The notes under the pieces were generated by a model. The model saw nothing but the letters and a program-made list of their open reading frames with translations, was not told the origin of the DNA and ran no database searches. Positions 9,234 through 17,901 of a stretch of DNA of 64,000 nucleotides are shown piece after piece. The position numbers and the translations under genes are program-made. Each line of letters opens with the position of its first letter. Positions within the stretch are counted from its first letter, which is position 1. The DNA comes from Dyadobacter fanqingshengii (GTDB taxonomy: Bacteria > Bacteroidota > Bacteroidia > Cytophagales > Spirosomataceae): assembly GCF_023822005.2 (NCBI RefSeq), contig NZ_CP098806.1, positions 2,790,001-2,854,000 of the forward strand, written 5' to 3'.

Positions 9234-9989
9234 CTATCTTCCCAGCCAGTTTTTGAAACCCGTAATGCGGTCAGGGCTCACGTTCACCTCTTGCGACGGA
9301 GCCGGATTGAGCTCAATTTTCAGTCTGCCCGCTGAAATGGTGTGAATGTCGCGGATAGCATCGATTGAAATGAGCAGGGTGCGGTTAATGCGAAAAAAAT
9401 GGCCCGGATCGAGGATTTGTGACAATTTTTCCAAACTATACTCCACCGCGAAATGCCTCCCATCGTAAAGCCTCAGAAACGTGGCCCGCTCTTCAATGGT
9501 GAAATAGGCGATCTCCGATGTTTTAAAGGTAAAGATCCGTGGACCCGCCGTGCACAAGAAACGATCTTTATATGGCTCATTAGCAGCCACATCCACCGGC
9601 ACAACCGTTTGACTATGCTGGGAAATGGCTGATAACTTCCTGAACTTCACCAGTGCAGCCTGTAACTCCAGCGGATTAATGGGTTTCAAAAGATAATCGA
9701 TGCTGTTGGCCCTGAATGCTTTCAGCAGATATTCATCAAAAGCGGTGGTGAAAATGACGGGGATCAGCAGATTAAGGCTTTCAATGATCCTGAAACCATT
9801 GTCATCTTCGAGGTGAATGTCCAGGAAAATGAGGTCAGGTTTGATTTTCGCATCATTTTCAAGGTAAGCAATCGTTTCCAGGACCGAGGGGATAATGGCC
9901 AGCACCTGAATGGAAGGATCGATCCCCAAAATCAGTTTTTGCAAGCGCTCCGCACTCAGTTCCTCGTCTTCAACAATGAGCACATTCAT
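9234..9989 (-). CDS. LytTR-family response regulator (copy 2)
   Basis: 251 residues with the same layout as the copy at 6410-7168: acidic pocket IVEDEE, phosphoacceptor Asp57 in FLDIHLED, FTTAFDEY, LLKPIN, then a LytTR domain from about residue 150 (AVEYSLEKLSQILDPGHFFRINRT in outline). Overlap of 4 bp with the kinase gene upstream shows translational coupling. The close similarity to copy 1 points to a local duplication of a kinase-regulator unit. Confidence 0.9.
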   Translation of the reverse strand: MNVLIVEDEELSAERLQKLILGIDPSIQVLAIIPSVLETIAYLENDAKIKPDLIFLDIHLEDDNGFRIIESLNLLIPVIFTTAFDEYLLKAFRANSIDYLLKPINPLELQAALVKFRKLSAISQHSQTVVPVDVAANEPYKDRFLCTAGPRIFTFKTSEIAYFTIEERATFLRLYDGRHFAVEYSLEKLSQILDPGHFFRINRTLLISIDAIRDIHTISAGRLKIELNPAPSQEVNVSPDRITGFKNWLGR

Positions 9990-11098
9990 GACAGCAATGG
10001 AATTTTAACGACAAAATGAGCGTCGGTTTTTTCAACAATTACCTGTTTGTTTTGTAAAAGCTTATATCTGCTTTCAATATTTTGTAGGCCTAGCTTCGTC
10101 GAAGACTCATTCAATTGCCTGAGCTGCAAAGGATTGCACACCACCAGCATTTCGTTTTGGATAAATATCCTGATCGTTAGCGGATTGCTGGCAGACATTG
10201 TATTGTGCTTCACCGCATTTTCGATCAATGGCTGCAATGTGAGTGGAATGATGGAAAACCTTTCGAGATCTTCCGGTGCAATGTTCACTTCCATACGCAC
10301 TTTTTCTTTGAACCGCGTCCGCAGGAGAAAGGTGTAAGTTTCCAAGAACTTGATCTCCTCTTTCAAACTAATCTGATGCAGTTCCGCCTGGCTGAGAATG
10401 TAGCGATAGGCAAGTGAAAGCTGCTGGATAAATTCGCTCGATTTCTCCGGCTGCGATTCCACAAGCGATGCCAGAACACTCAGGTTATTAAACAAAAAAT
10501 GCGGGCTGATCTGGTTTTTCAGCGCCTGGAAACGCGCTGCCATATTTTCCTTCGCCAGCTTCTCCGAGTCAACCAATAACCTTTTCAACTTTTCCTGCAC
10601 CTGATTACTCAGACATAAATAGTAACCTGCAAGCAACGCCAGGATGGTCAACGCCTGGTTCGATCTCCATTTCACCATTCCTATTTCAGACCAGGAAGTG
10701 CCGCGAAGGATCGGCCTCGGCATGTGGGTCCAGTACGAATTCATAAAACCCCAGGTATAAATCAGTATCAGATTGAAGAGCAGCGCGAGCGCAACAGCCG
10801 GCAGCAGCGTCATCAGCTGGTTGGTTATTTTAAATTCCGACGACTTGTCACTGCCGGTGAATAATGCCAGTTTTTGCAGAAACCAGTCAATAAGATAGAT
10901 CCAGGTTGTGTAAAAAATGGTGCTGATCAGGATTTCAATGCAAAAGAGCGGTAATTTGGTAAATATGGTGTTCCAAAAGTCCTGCTGGACATTGATGAAT
11001 GTTCGTAAGGGGATGTAGACAATTGCGAGTGCGAAGCCGAGCAACCATTTCTTACCAAGAATGTAAGGCCGCATATTATTTGAATAGCATTTTTTCAA
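9986..11098 (-). CDS. LytS-type sensor histidine kinase (copy 2)
   Basis: 370 residues. Four membrane segments in the first 160 residues, a coiled coil, then ALKNQISPHFLFNNL with phosphoacceptor His200, and an ENAVKHN N-box. The end, HFVVKIPLLS, mirrors FIVKIPLLT of copy 1. It is likely an inner-membrane kinase signalling to the regulator encoded immediately downstream. Cross-talk with copy 1 is possible but cannot be judged from sequence alone. Confidence 0.88.
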   Translation of the reverse strand: MKKCYSNNMRPYILGKKWLLGFALAIVYIPLRTFINVQQDFWNTIFTKLPLFCIEILISTIFYTTWIYLIDWFLQKLALFTGSDKSSEFKITNQLMTLLPAVALALLFNLILIYTWGFMNSYWTHMPRPILRGTSWSEIGMVKWRSNQALTILALLAGYYLCLSNQVQEKLKRLLVDSEKLAKENMAARFQALKNQISPHFLFNNLSVLASLVESQPEKSSEFIQQLSLAYRYILSQAELHQISLKEEIKFLETYTFLLRTRFKEKVRMEVNIAPEDLERFSIIPLTLQPLIENAVKHNTMSASNPLTIRIFIQNEMLVVCNPLQLRQLNESSTKLGLQNIESRYKLLQNKQVIVEKTDAHFVVKIPLLS

Positions 11099-11223
11099 AA
11101 GTAAGTATAAATCTTCGGTTTCACCGGAAATGCGTAATTGTCCGCATAAACGTCAAAAATTCCTACTCTGTTCTGTTACTTCTTATCCAACACTACGTCT
11201 CAACTCCAAGAGCGGTACCATCG

Positions 11224-11255
11224 CTTGTTTCCTAATTAAGAAACTTTTACTTTTG
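11224..11255 (+). promoter_or_regulatory. Promoter of the toxin-antitoxin pair (-33 / -7 boxes)
   Basis: CTTG at 11224-11227 and TACTTTTG at 11248-11255 are separated by 20 bp, a near-ideal Bacteroidota promoter (TTTG, N19-21, TAnnTTTG). The -7 box ends only 5 bp before the apparent TTG start of the toxin gene. The transcript would then be leaderless or nearly so. Confidence 0.5.
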
Positions 11256-11260
11256 ACGCA

Positions 11261-11599
11261 TTGGAGAAAAAATTTGAAGTTGAGTTGTTACCGGAAGCGG
11301 TTAAATTCCTGGAAGAGTTAAGTGTAGAGGCGCGGGAGAAGATTTACTACAACATTAAAAAGTCTCAGTACTTAACCGATGCGGAATTGTTTAAAAAAAT
11401 AAACAAACACATTTGGGAGTTCAGGACAATGTATCAAAGCAAAACTTACAGGCTTTTTGCTTTCTGGGACGAGGGTGCCGCAAATAACACCATAGTGATT
11501 GCGACTCATGGAATTATAAAAAAGACTAATAAAACACCGGTTAAAGAAATCGAAAAAGCAGAAAATCTTCGAAGGCAATATTTAAATGAAAGGCGATGA
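11261..11599 (+). CDS. RelE/HigB-type toxin (Gp49-like)
   Basis: 112 residues of the phage-derived Gp49-like / HigB family: VELLPEAVKFLEEL, then KKINKHIWEFRTMYQSKTYRLFAFWD in outline, then ATHGIIKKTNKTP. These are the core strands and basic catalytic residues of RelE-fold mRNA interferases. The gene overlaps the downstream XRE gene by 4 bp, in the toxin-first order typical of HigBA. An in-frame TAA upstream at 11237-11239 rules out a longer product. The only reasonable start is a TTG at 11261. Confidence 0.82.
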   Translation: MEKKFEVELLPEAVKFLEELSVEAREKIYYNIKKSQYLTDAELFKKINKHIWEFRTMYQSKTYRLFAFWDEGAANNTIVIATHGIIKKTNKTPVKEIEKAENLRRQYLNERR

Positions 11600-11910
11600 G
11601 AGAATCAAATAAAGTGCTCAAAACCGTGTCGCTGGACACAATGATTAATAAGCATATAGGTGTGGTTGGCACCGAGAAGCGTGATGCTTTTGAGAATGAA
11701 TTGCGGATTGACTTGCTGGGAAATGCAATCAAAACGGCGAGAATTGAACGCCAGCTTACGCAGGAACAGTTAGGAGAATTGGTAGGTGTGCAAAAAGCGC
11801 AAATTTCAAAGCTGGAAAACAGTGTTACCAATGCTCGCCTGGAAACGGTTTTAAAGGTTTTCGCTGCATTAGGAGCACGAGTGAATTTCAGGGTTGAAAT
11901 GAATGCCTGA
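11596..11910 (+). CDS. XRE-family antitoxin (HigA-like)
   Basis: 104 residues. The C-terminal half is a classic five-helix HTH_3 domain: IERQLTQEQLGELVGVQKAQISKLENS with the recognition helix VQKAQISKLE. The N-terminal 45 residues probably wrap the toxin. Coupled by a 4-bp overlap to the toxin gene, it should neutralise it and autorepress the promoter at about 11224-11255. The C-terminus ends soon after the HTH (VNFRVEMNA). Confidence 0.85.
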   Translation: MRESNKVLKTVSLDTMINKHIGVVGTEKRDAFENELRIDLLGNAIKTARIERQLTQEQLGELVGVQKAQISKLENSVTNARLETVLKVFAALGARVNFRVEMNA

Positions 11911-12017
11911 CCTCTCTCTCAACAGTTCGCGCGTTCTTAAACCAGTTTAAGTTTTTTCAGATCGCTGCCTGCGACCTTTGTCTTGTTGTTAATCAATTCA
12001 TTAATAGTAACAAGATC

Positions 12018-12458
12018 ATGGAAAATCGATTGAATATGCTGGCTTTGCAGCCGGATGCTTACAAGGCAATGTACTCGCTAGAAGGATTTCTGAAAAATAG
12101 TCAGTTAAGCAAAGTCCATAAAGAGCTGATCAAGATGCGGGCGTCACAGATCAATGGCTGTGCGTATTGTCTGGATATGCATAGTAAAGAAGCCCTTAAA
12201 ACAGGCGAAACGGTGGAACGCCTCATACTTTTAAGCGCCTGGAAAGAATCAAACCTGTTTACGGCCGAGGAAAAAATCATTCTGGCATTAACGGAAGCGG
12301 TTACTTTGATCCACAACGAGGGCATCAATGCGGAACTTTACAAACGTGCAGAAGAGACCTTTGGACAAGTATATTTGGCACAGATTATCATGGCCATCGT
12401 GACGATCAACGGCTGGAACCGTATTGCCGTCAGCACCCATATGCAACCGGGCCAGTAA
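12018..12458 (+). CDS. AhpD-like / carboxymuconolactone decarboxylase family protein
   Basis: 146 residues. The signature NGCAYCLDMHSKEALKTGE carries the CxxC pair and the His of the AhpD proton relay. The following EAVTLIHNE segment is also typical. Such proteins are small cytosolic peroxidatic or disulfide-active enzymes acting on alkyl hydroperoxides, although the substrate of this clade is usually unknown. It has its own ATG with about 100 bp of upstream sequence and no evident partner gene. Confidence 0.85.
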   Translation: MENRLNMLALQPDAYKAMYSLEGFLKNSQLSKVHKELIKMRASQINGCAYCLDMHSKEALKTGETVERLILLSAWKESNLFTAEEKIILALTEAVTLIHNEGINAELYKRAEETFGQVYLAQIIMAIVTINGWNRIAVSTHMQPGQ

Positions 12459-12536
12459 TAAATTCGGAGCTAATGCAACGTTAGGAAAGCGATAAGGTGT
12501 CTCTGGGGTAACGCCGCACCGTTACCTTACCTTTCA

Positions 12537-13574
12537 ATGCTATCCAGAAAATTCTACCTGTCACTTACCCTAGTTGCGCTGCTGTTTGTTTTTTCGGAGC
12601 TTGTTTTCAGGCTAGCGCTTGTATTTTTCGGCTATCCGTTCTTACAGCCAGCGAGTTATCTCGAAAAAAAATATTATCCCTACATTCAACCCATGCAGCA
12701 GGCAACGGTTGAACGTGGGGATAATTCGCGTAATATCCTCATTCTGGGAGGATCGGTGGTTAACACGCACTGGTCCAGATTGGAAATGAGGCTGGACACA
12801 TTGTTTCAGAAAGCCTATCCGAATATAAAAAAATTCAATTTCTTCAATGTAGCGATGCCCGGACATAATTCCCGGGATAATGTTGTTAAATACCAGTTGC
12901 TGAAAGACCAGCACTTTGACCTGGTGATTTACTATGAAGCCATTAATGAGAACCGCGCCAACAACATTTCAGCGCAAATGTTCTATCCCGATTATAGCCA
13001 TATCAAATGGTATGACGAGATAAATTTGATCTTATTGCACCCGGAAATGAACATTACCGTGATGCCGTACGCCGCGCATTTCCTCTACAAAAGCCTGAAA
13101 GACAAATTAAGACACCGAAATTACATCAGCAACGACCAGGTAGATCCCAATTATGCTGGTTACGGGAAAGACATTAAGACCGCGGCCTCCTATTACGACA
13201 ACATCAGCGCCATTGCCCGCCTTGCCAAGGAGAAAAGCGACCCACTCCTGTTGGTCAGATATGCATCGTATTTCCCAACTGGCGTGAAGCTGACGGGCAA
13301 AGCCACTGACAAAAAGTATTTCACGCCCTGCTATATGGTGTCGCCTGTTACAACATGGGGCAAGCCTGAAAATGTGCTCAAAGGCATTCAAACGCATAAT
13401 AAAATACTGGAAAAAGTCCATCTAGAACAGAAAACCTACTTTTTCGATATGTCAGCAGCCATGCCAAAAGATTCCGCCACGTTTTGCGACGTTTGTCACC
13501 TTAGCGAGCAAGGCGCACAACGCTTTGCAAAGGAGCTTTCCGGGTATGTTGTTTCGAGTGGGCTGCTGAGATGA
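12537..13574 (+). CDS. SGNH/GDSL-like hydrolase with N-terminal membrane anchor
   Basis: 345 residues. A hydrophobic N-terminal helix (residues 8-32) acts as anchor or uncleaved signal, placing the rest in the periplasm. ILILGGSVVN contains the block I Ser, FFNVAMPGHNSRDN the block II Gly, YYEAINENR the block III Asn, and DVCHLSEQG at the end the Asp-His pair of block V. The order Ser...Gly...Asn...Asp-x-x-His is the SGNH set. The family includes esterases and acyl-carbohydrate esterases. No neighbour suggests a substrate. Confidence 0.72.
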   Translation: MLSRKFYLSLTLVALLFVFSELVFRLALVFFGYPFLQPASYLEKKYYPYIQPMQQATVERGDNSRNILILGGSVVNTHWSRLEMRLDTLFQKAYPNIKKFNFFNVAMPGHNSRDNVVKYQLLKDQHFDLVIYYEAINENRANNISAQMFYPDYSHIKWYDEINLILLHPEMNITVMPYAAHFLYKSLKDKLRHRNYISNDQVDPNYAGYGKDIKTAASYYDNISAIARLAKEKSDPLLLVRYASYFPTGVKLTGKATDKKYFTPCYMVSPVTTWGKPENVLKGIQTHNKILEKVHLEQKTYFFDMSAAMPKDSATFCDVCHLSEQGAQRFAKELSGYVVSSGLLR

Positions 13575-13642
13575 TTGCATTTTAGTCTTACATTTTCAAC
13601 TCAAAAAGTTTCTTCAAATCCATATTTAGACCAATTATCGTT

Positions 13643-13650
13643 TAACTTTG
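13643..13650 (+). promoter_or_regulatory. -7 box upstream of the ankyrin / flavin-transfer genes
   Basis: TAACTTTG is an exact match to TAnnTTTG and lies 67 bp before the ankyrin-protein ATG. The -33 region is poor (TTTC at about 13609). It would drive the three plus-strand genes from 13718 to 17901. Confidence 0.4.
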
Positions 13651-13717
13651 TGCACCTTGACTCTCTAAACAGGGAAAACGCATCAGGTTAACCCAGTATC
13701 TAATAATTCGTCTTCGT

Positions 13718-15190
13718 ATGAAAAAACTTCTTATTGCCGTTTGCGCATTCTTCTCGTTTGCTGCTCAGGCTCAGCAGAATGTGCTTCTGGAACAATCATT
13801 CTGGAAAACCGCTCCGGACGTAAATGCGGTAAAAGCGGAAATTGAAAAAGGAAGCAATCCCTCTCAGTTCAACAACAACATGTTTGATCCGGTTGTGTTG
13901 GCGATCAACGCCGGTGCCCCTAATCCTACCATTGAATATCTCCTGACCCAGCCGGGCAACACAGTCGACAAAGCGACCCACGACGGCCGCATTTACCTTC
14001 ACTGGGCTGCTATGCGCGGCAATGTGGAGCTGATGAAATATCTTGTCGCCAAAGGATCAAAAGGAAATTATGTAGACGGTCACGGCGCTACGCCAATCAA
14101 TTTCGCTGCGGGCGGCGGTCAGCAGAATACCAAAGTTTATGACATATGCCTGGCCCACGGTGCAGATTTGAAAAAAGACCTGAACAATGATGGCGCCAAT
14201 GCATTGCTGATCGGTATTGCCAATGATAAAGATCTGGCTTTAACCAATTATTTTATTTCAAAAGGACTTGACCTGAAAAGCACTGACGCCGCGGGTAATA
14301 ATGCATTCAGCTATGCTGCGCGGGCAGGGAAAATTGACGTCCTAAAAGCGCTTTTGGCAAAAGGAGTTCCTGCAAATTCAGATGCAATCTTAATGGCCGC
14401 GCAGGGCTCACGCGGAGGTGCGAACTCCATTGAAGTTTATCAATATCTGGAAAGTTTGAAACTGAAACCAACGGTGATCGGCAAGAACGGAGAAAACGCT
14501 TTGCATGCCATTGTTCGTAAGCCAAAGCAAGAAGAAATCATCAGATATTTCCTGAGCAAAGGCGTTGATGTGAATAAAGCGGACGAGGACGGCAATACGG
14601 TTTTTATGAACGCAGCGGCAAGCAATCGCGATACAGCGACCATTGGAATATTACTTTCCACTGTTAAAAACGTTAACCAGGTCAACGAAAAGGGCGTTAG
14701 CGCGCTAGCAATGGCAGTTCGTGGGAATTCTCCGGAAGTGATCAGTTACTTGATCGGCAAAGGCGCGGACATCAACACCACGGACAAAAACGGCGATAAC
14801 CTCGCATTTTACCTGACGCAATCTTACAATGGGAGAACAGCCAATGAATTTGGTCCTAAGGTGAAAGTTTTGCAGGACAAAGGTTTCAAAATTGCAGCAC
14901 CGGCAAAAAACGGCAACACATTATACCATGTGGCAGTAGCGAAAAACGACCTGGCGCTGGTAAAACTTTTGGAAGCATATCAGATTGATGTGAATGCAAA
15001 AAATGCCGAAGGCATAACGGCGTTGCACAAGGCGGCCATGGTTTCCAAAGATGATGCAATGCTGAAATACCTGCTTTCGATCGGTGCAAAAAAAGACATT
15101 GAGACCAACTTCAAAGAAACTGCTTTTGACCTGGCTGGCGAAAACGAGTCGCTGTCCAGAAACAATATAACTGTTCAATTTCTGAAATAA
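13718..15190 (+). CDS. Exported ankyrin-repeat protein
   Basis: 490 residues with a cleavable signal peptide (MKKLLIAVCAFFSFAAQAQ). The rest is a chain of about 10-12 ankyrin repeats. Typical pieces are DGRIYLHWAAMRGNVELMKYLVAKG, DAAGNNAFSYAARAGKIDVLKALLAKG and EGITALHKAAMVSK in outline. The protein should be periplasmic or surface-bound and act as a protein-protein scaffold. It is followed 5 bp later by the DUF2271 gene and then by the PepSY reductase, so it probably belongs to the same redox assembly. Confidence 0.88.
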   Translation: MKKLLIAVCAFFSFAAQAQQNVLLEQSFWKTAPDVNAVKAEIEKGSNPSQFNNNMFDPVVLAINAGAPNPTIEYLLTQPGNTVDKATHDGRIYLHWAAMRGNVELMKYLVAKGSKGNYVDGHGATPINFAAGGGQQNTKVYDICLAHGADLKKDLNNDGANALLIGIANDKDLALTNYFISKGLDLKSTDAAGNNAFSYAARAGKIDVLKALLAKGVPANSDAILMAAQGSRGGANSIEVYQYLESLKLKPTVIGKNGENALHAIVRKPKQEEIIRYFLSKGVDVNKADEDGNTVFMNAAASNRDTATIGILLSTVKNVNQVNEKGVSALAMAVRGNSPEVISYLIGKGADINTTDKNGDNLAFYLTQSYNGRTANEFGPKVKVLQDKGFKIAAPAKNGNTLYHVAVAKNDLALVKLLEAYQIDVNAKNAEGITALHKAAMVSKDDAMLKYLLSIGAKKDIETNFKETAFDLAGENESLSRNNITVQFLK

Positions 15191-15195
15191 TTTTC

Positions 15196-15690
15196 ATGTC
15201 TGATTTAATCAAAGCAACACTCCTCTTTCTCTTGCTGACCTTCGCCCAACCTCATGCGGCTGTTGCACAAACAACGGGCACCAGCAAATACAAGTGCATG
15301 ATCCAGATGACGAATTACATGGGGGAAGGCGCTTATATTGTGATCTCACTGATTAACGGCAAAGGCGCTTACGAAAAGACATTGTATGTCCTTGGGCCTG
15401 ATAAAAAGTGGTATAACAGCATGAAAGAATGGCATAAATTTCAATCCAAGCAAAAAGCCAACATTAGTGCGGTCACCGGTGCATCCGTAACCGGAGGCGA
15501 CCGCAGCGTGAATGTGTTTGAAATTGATAATGCAAAGATCAATGCGGGCTACAAAATTCGTTTTGAGAGCGCCGTGGAGGACCAAAAATACCATGTGAAA
15601 GACCTGGAAATACCATTGACCACCGAGGCCCTTTCTGCCAAAAACGAAGGCACCGGATACATTCGATACGTCCGGTTCAGCCCAAATTAA
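15196..15690 (+). CDS. DUF2271-family exported protein, candidate flavinylated carrier
   Basis: 164 residues with a signal peptide ending AAVAQ. The body is a beta-rich DUF2271-type domain (YIVISLINGKGAYEKTLYVLGPD region). Residues 91-97, SAVTGAS, resemble the ApbE target motif Dxx(S/T)GA(S/T), with Thr94 (codon 15475-15477) as the possible FMN attachment site. An ApbE FMN transferase is encoded two genes away. DUF2271 genes are known to co-occur with PepSY reductases and ApbE in extracytoplasmic flavinylation clusters. Flavinylation of this protein is inference, since the first motif residue is Ser and not Asp. Confidence 0.75.
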   Translation: MSDLIKATLLFLLLTFAQPHAAVAQTTGTSKYKCMIQMTNYMGEGAYIVISLINGKGAYEKTLYVLGPDKKWYNSMKEWHKFQSKQKANISAVTGASVTGGDRSVNVFEIDNAKINAGYKIRFESAVEDQKYHVKDLEIPLTTEALSAKNEGTGYIRYVRFSPN

Positions 15691-15705
15691 TGCAATGAGT
15701 GCCCT

Positions 15706-17901
15706 ATGACCATTTCTATATGGAGATACAGCCACCTTGCCTTGGCTGTATCTTCTTTTCTTTTACTGAGCCTCGCTGCTGTAACCGGTATAATCCTGGC
15801 GTTCGAGCCGTTATCGCAGAAAGTCCTACCCTACCGCACCGACAATTTCAGTGAAACAACACTTGCCCGGACGCTTCCCGTTTTAAGGAAACAATATCCG
15901 GAAATCAGCGAGCTGACGGTCGACAAAAACCAGTTTGTCCAGATCAAAGGCTCCGATGCCGAAGGAAAAAAGTTGCAAGCTTACATTGATCCGCAAACGG
16001 GCAAAATCCTGGGTTACCCGGCACCAAAGAGTGCGTTTTTTGAATGGGTTACCGCCTTACACCGCTCTCTTTTTATTCACGAAACAGGCCGCTTTCTGAT
16101 CGGCTTAACAGCATTCCTGCTGCTGCTGATCACCGTTTCCGGCACAATGCTCATCATTCAGCGCCAGCGTGGTCTCAAACGCTTTTTCACACGCATTGTG
16201 CGGGACAATTTCGCACAGTATTACCACGTGGTGCTTGGCAGGTTATCACTCATCCCGATTTTTATCATTGCATTGAGCGGCACCTATCTTTCGCTGGCCC
16301 GATTTGGTTTTATAGCATCGCCCAAAGTATCGTCCGAAGTAGATTTTAATGCGATCCAATCGGATCCTGTCAGGAACCCGGCTGATTTTGAAATATTTAA
16401 AAACATAAAATTAACAGCAGTCCAAACCATAGAATTCCCCTTTTCCGAAGATCCCGAGGATTACTATACATTAAAACTCAGCGACCGGGAGATCACTGTG
16501 AACCAGATTACCGGGGACATTTTAAGTGAGGTGAAGTACCCAACCGCAGCATTGCTTACCGAACTGAACCTGGATCTGCACACAGGCCGTACCAATGCGA
16601 TTTGGGCCATTATTCTGGCAGTTGCCTCGGGGAACATTCTCTTCTTTATTTACTCAGGTTTTGCCATGACCTTCAAGCGCAGGGCAAACAGAGTAAAAAA
16701 CAGTTTCACCGCCGACGAAAGCGAGTTTATCATTCTGGTAGGCTCCGAAAACGGAAGCACATTCGGCTTTGCCAACGCCATTCACAGGCAGCTGATTGCG
16801 GCCGGAAAATCAGCATTTGTTACCGAATTAAATAATTATAAGGTTTTCCCAAAAGCATCGAACATCATCGTGATGGCGGCAACTTATGGAATCGGGAACC
16901 CGCCTACCAATGCTGCGCATTTTTCAACGCGTTTAGAAAAACACAAACAACCTAACCCGGTTCGTTTTTCGGTTGTAGGCTTTGGTTCGCACGGTTATCC
17001 CGACTTTTGCAAATTTGCTTTTGAAGTTGATAACCTGCTCGCAAAGCAGAATTGGGCGATTCCTACGCTCGAAATCCACACGATTAATGACAAATCCCCG
17101 GATGAATTCAGTCAGTGGGCAGCGAGTTGGTCGCAGCAGGCAGGTGTTGAGCTGGCAGTTTCCCTTGATGCACTGACAGCCCGGCACGAGCCTTTGCAGG
17201 AACTTACCGTATTGCATAAAACGGAAGTTGCTGTCGCTGGAGAGTCGTTTTTAATCAATTTTGTTCCGAATGATCGCGCAAACTTTACTTCCGGTGATCT
17301 GCTGGCAATTTATCCTGCCAATGATCACCGTGAACGCCTATATTCCATGGGTAAGGTTGGAAACAACATTCAGCTAAGTGTTAAATTACACGAACGTGGA
17401 CTAGGGTCAGCATATCTGTATCACCTAAATCCAGGGAGCGTGATCAGCGCCAGGATTATCGGGAATGAACATTTTCACTTTCCGGAAACAGCCACTTCCG
17501 TGATCATGATCTCTAACGGAACAGGCATAGCGCCGTTTCTGGGCATGATCGACCAACAGGGTCCGCATGCGAATTGTCGGTTATACTGCGGCTTTCGGGA
17601 CCAGGCCTCTTTCTCACTTTACAAAACCGTAATTGATAAGAGTTTGGTTGACAGAAAGTTACACAGCCTGCACATTGCCTATTCGCGCGAAGGAGAGAAA
17701 CAATATGTTCGGGACCTGCTCGCGGCAGATGAAACGTTTGTTGCGGAGACGCTCGCAAATCAGGGCGTGATTATGCTTTGCGGGTCATTGTCAATGCAAA
17801 ACAATGTGGTGGCATTGCTGGACGAAATCTGCCAGGCCAGTCTGGGCAGGAGTATCAGCTATTACCAGTCGCATGGCCAGGTGCTGATGGATTGTTATTG
17901 A
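15706..17901 (+). CDS. PepSY-flavodoxin-ferredoxin reductase membrane fusion protein
   Basis: 731 residues. Residues 1-330 are a PepSY-associated membrane domain with four TM helices, including the first at about 8-32 and ones near 135, 185 and 310. A flavodoxin domain starts near 341 (FIILVGSENGSTFGFA, FMN-binding). FAD- and NAD-binding modules of the sulfite-reductase type follow (RLYSMGKV, SNGTGIAPFLGM, CGSLSMQNNV), ending YQSHGQVLMDCY. The enzyme moves electrons from cytosolic NADPH across the inner membrane. Acceptors are probably the flavinylated DUF2271 partner and ferric complexes. It overlaps the convergent apbE gene by 7 bp. Confidence 0.88.
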   Translation: MTISIWRYSHLALAVSSFLLLSLAAVTGIILAFEPLSQKVLPYRTDNFSETTLARTLPVLRKQYPEISELTVDKNQFVQIKGSDAEGKKLQAYIDPQTGKILGYPAPKSAFFEWVTALHRSLFIHETGRFLIGLTAFLLLLITVSGTMLIIQRQRGLKRFFTRIVRDNFAQYYHVVLGRLSLIPIFIIALSGTYLSLARFGFIASPKVSSEVDFNAIQSDPVRNPADFEIFKNIKLTAVQTIEFPFSEDPEDYYTLKLSDREITVNQITGDILSEVKYPTAALLTELNLDLHTGRTNAIWAIILAVASGNILFFIYSGFAMTFKRRANRVKNSFTADESEFIILVGSENGSTFGFANAIHRQLIAAGKSAFVTELNNYKVFPKASNIIVMAATYGIGNPPTNAAHFSTRLEKHKQPNPVRFSVVGFGSHGYPDFCKFAFEVDNLLAKQNWAIPTLEIHTINDKSPDEFSQWAASWSQQAGVELAVSLDALTARHEPLQELTVLHKTEVAVAGESFLINFVPNDRANFTSGDLLAIYPANDHRERLYSMGKVGNNIQLSVKLHERGLGSAYLYHLNPGSVISARIIGNEHFHFPETATSVIMISNGTGIAPFLGMIDQQGPHANCRLYCGFRDQASFSLYKTVIDKSLVDRKLHSLHIAYSREGEKQYVRDLLAADETFVAETLANQGVIMLCGSLSMQNNVVALLDEICQASLGRSISYYQSHGQVLMDCY

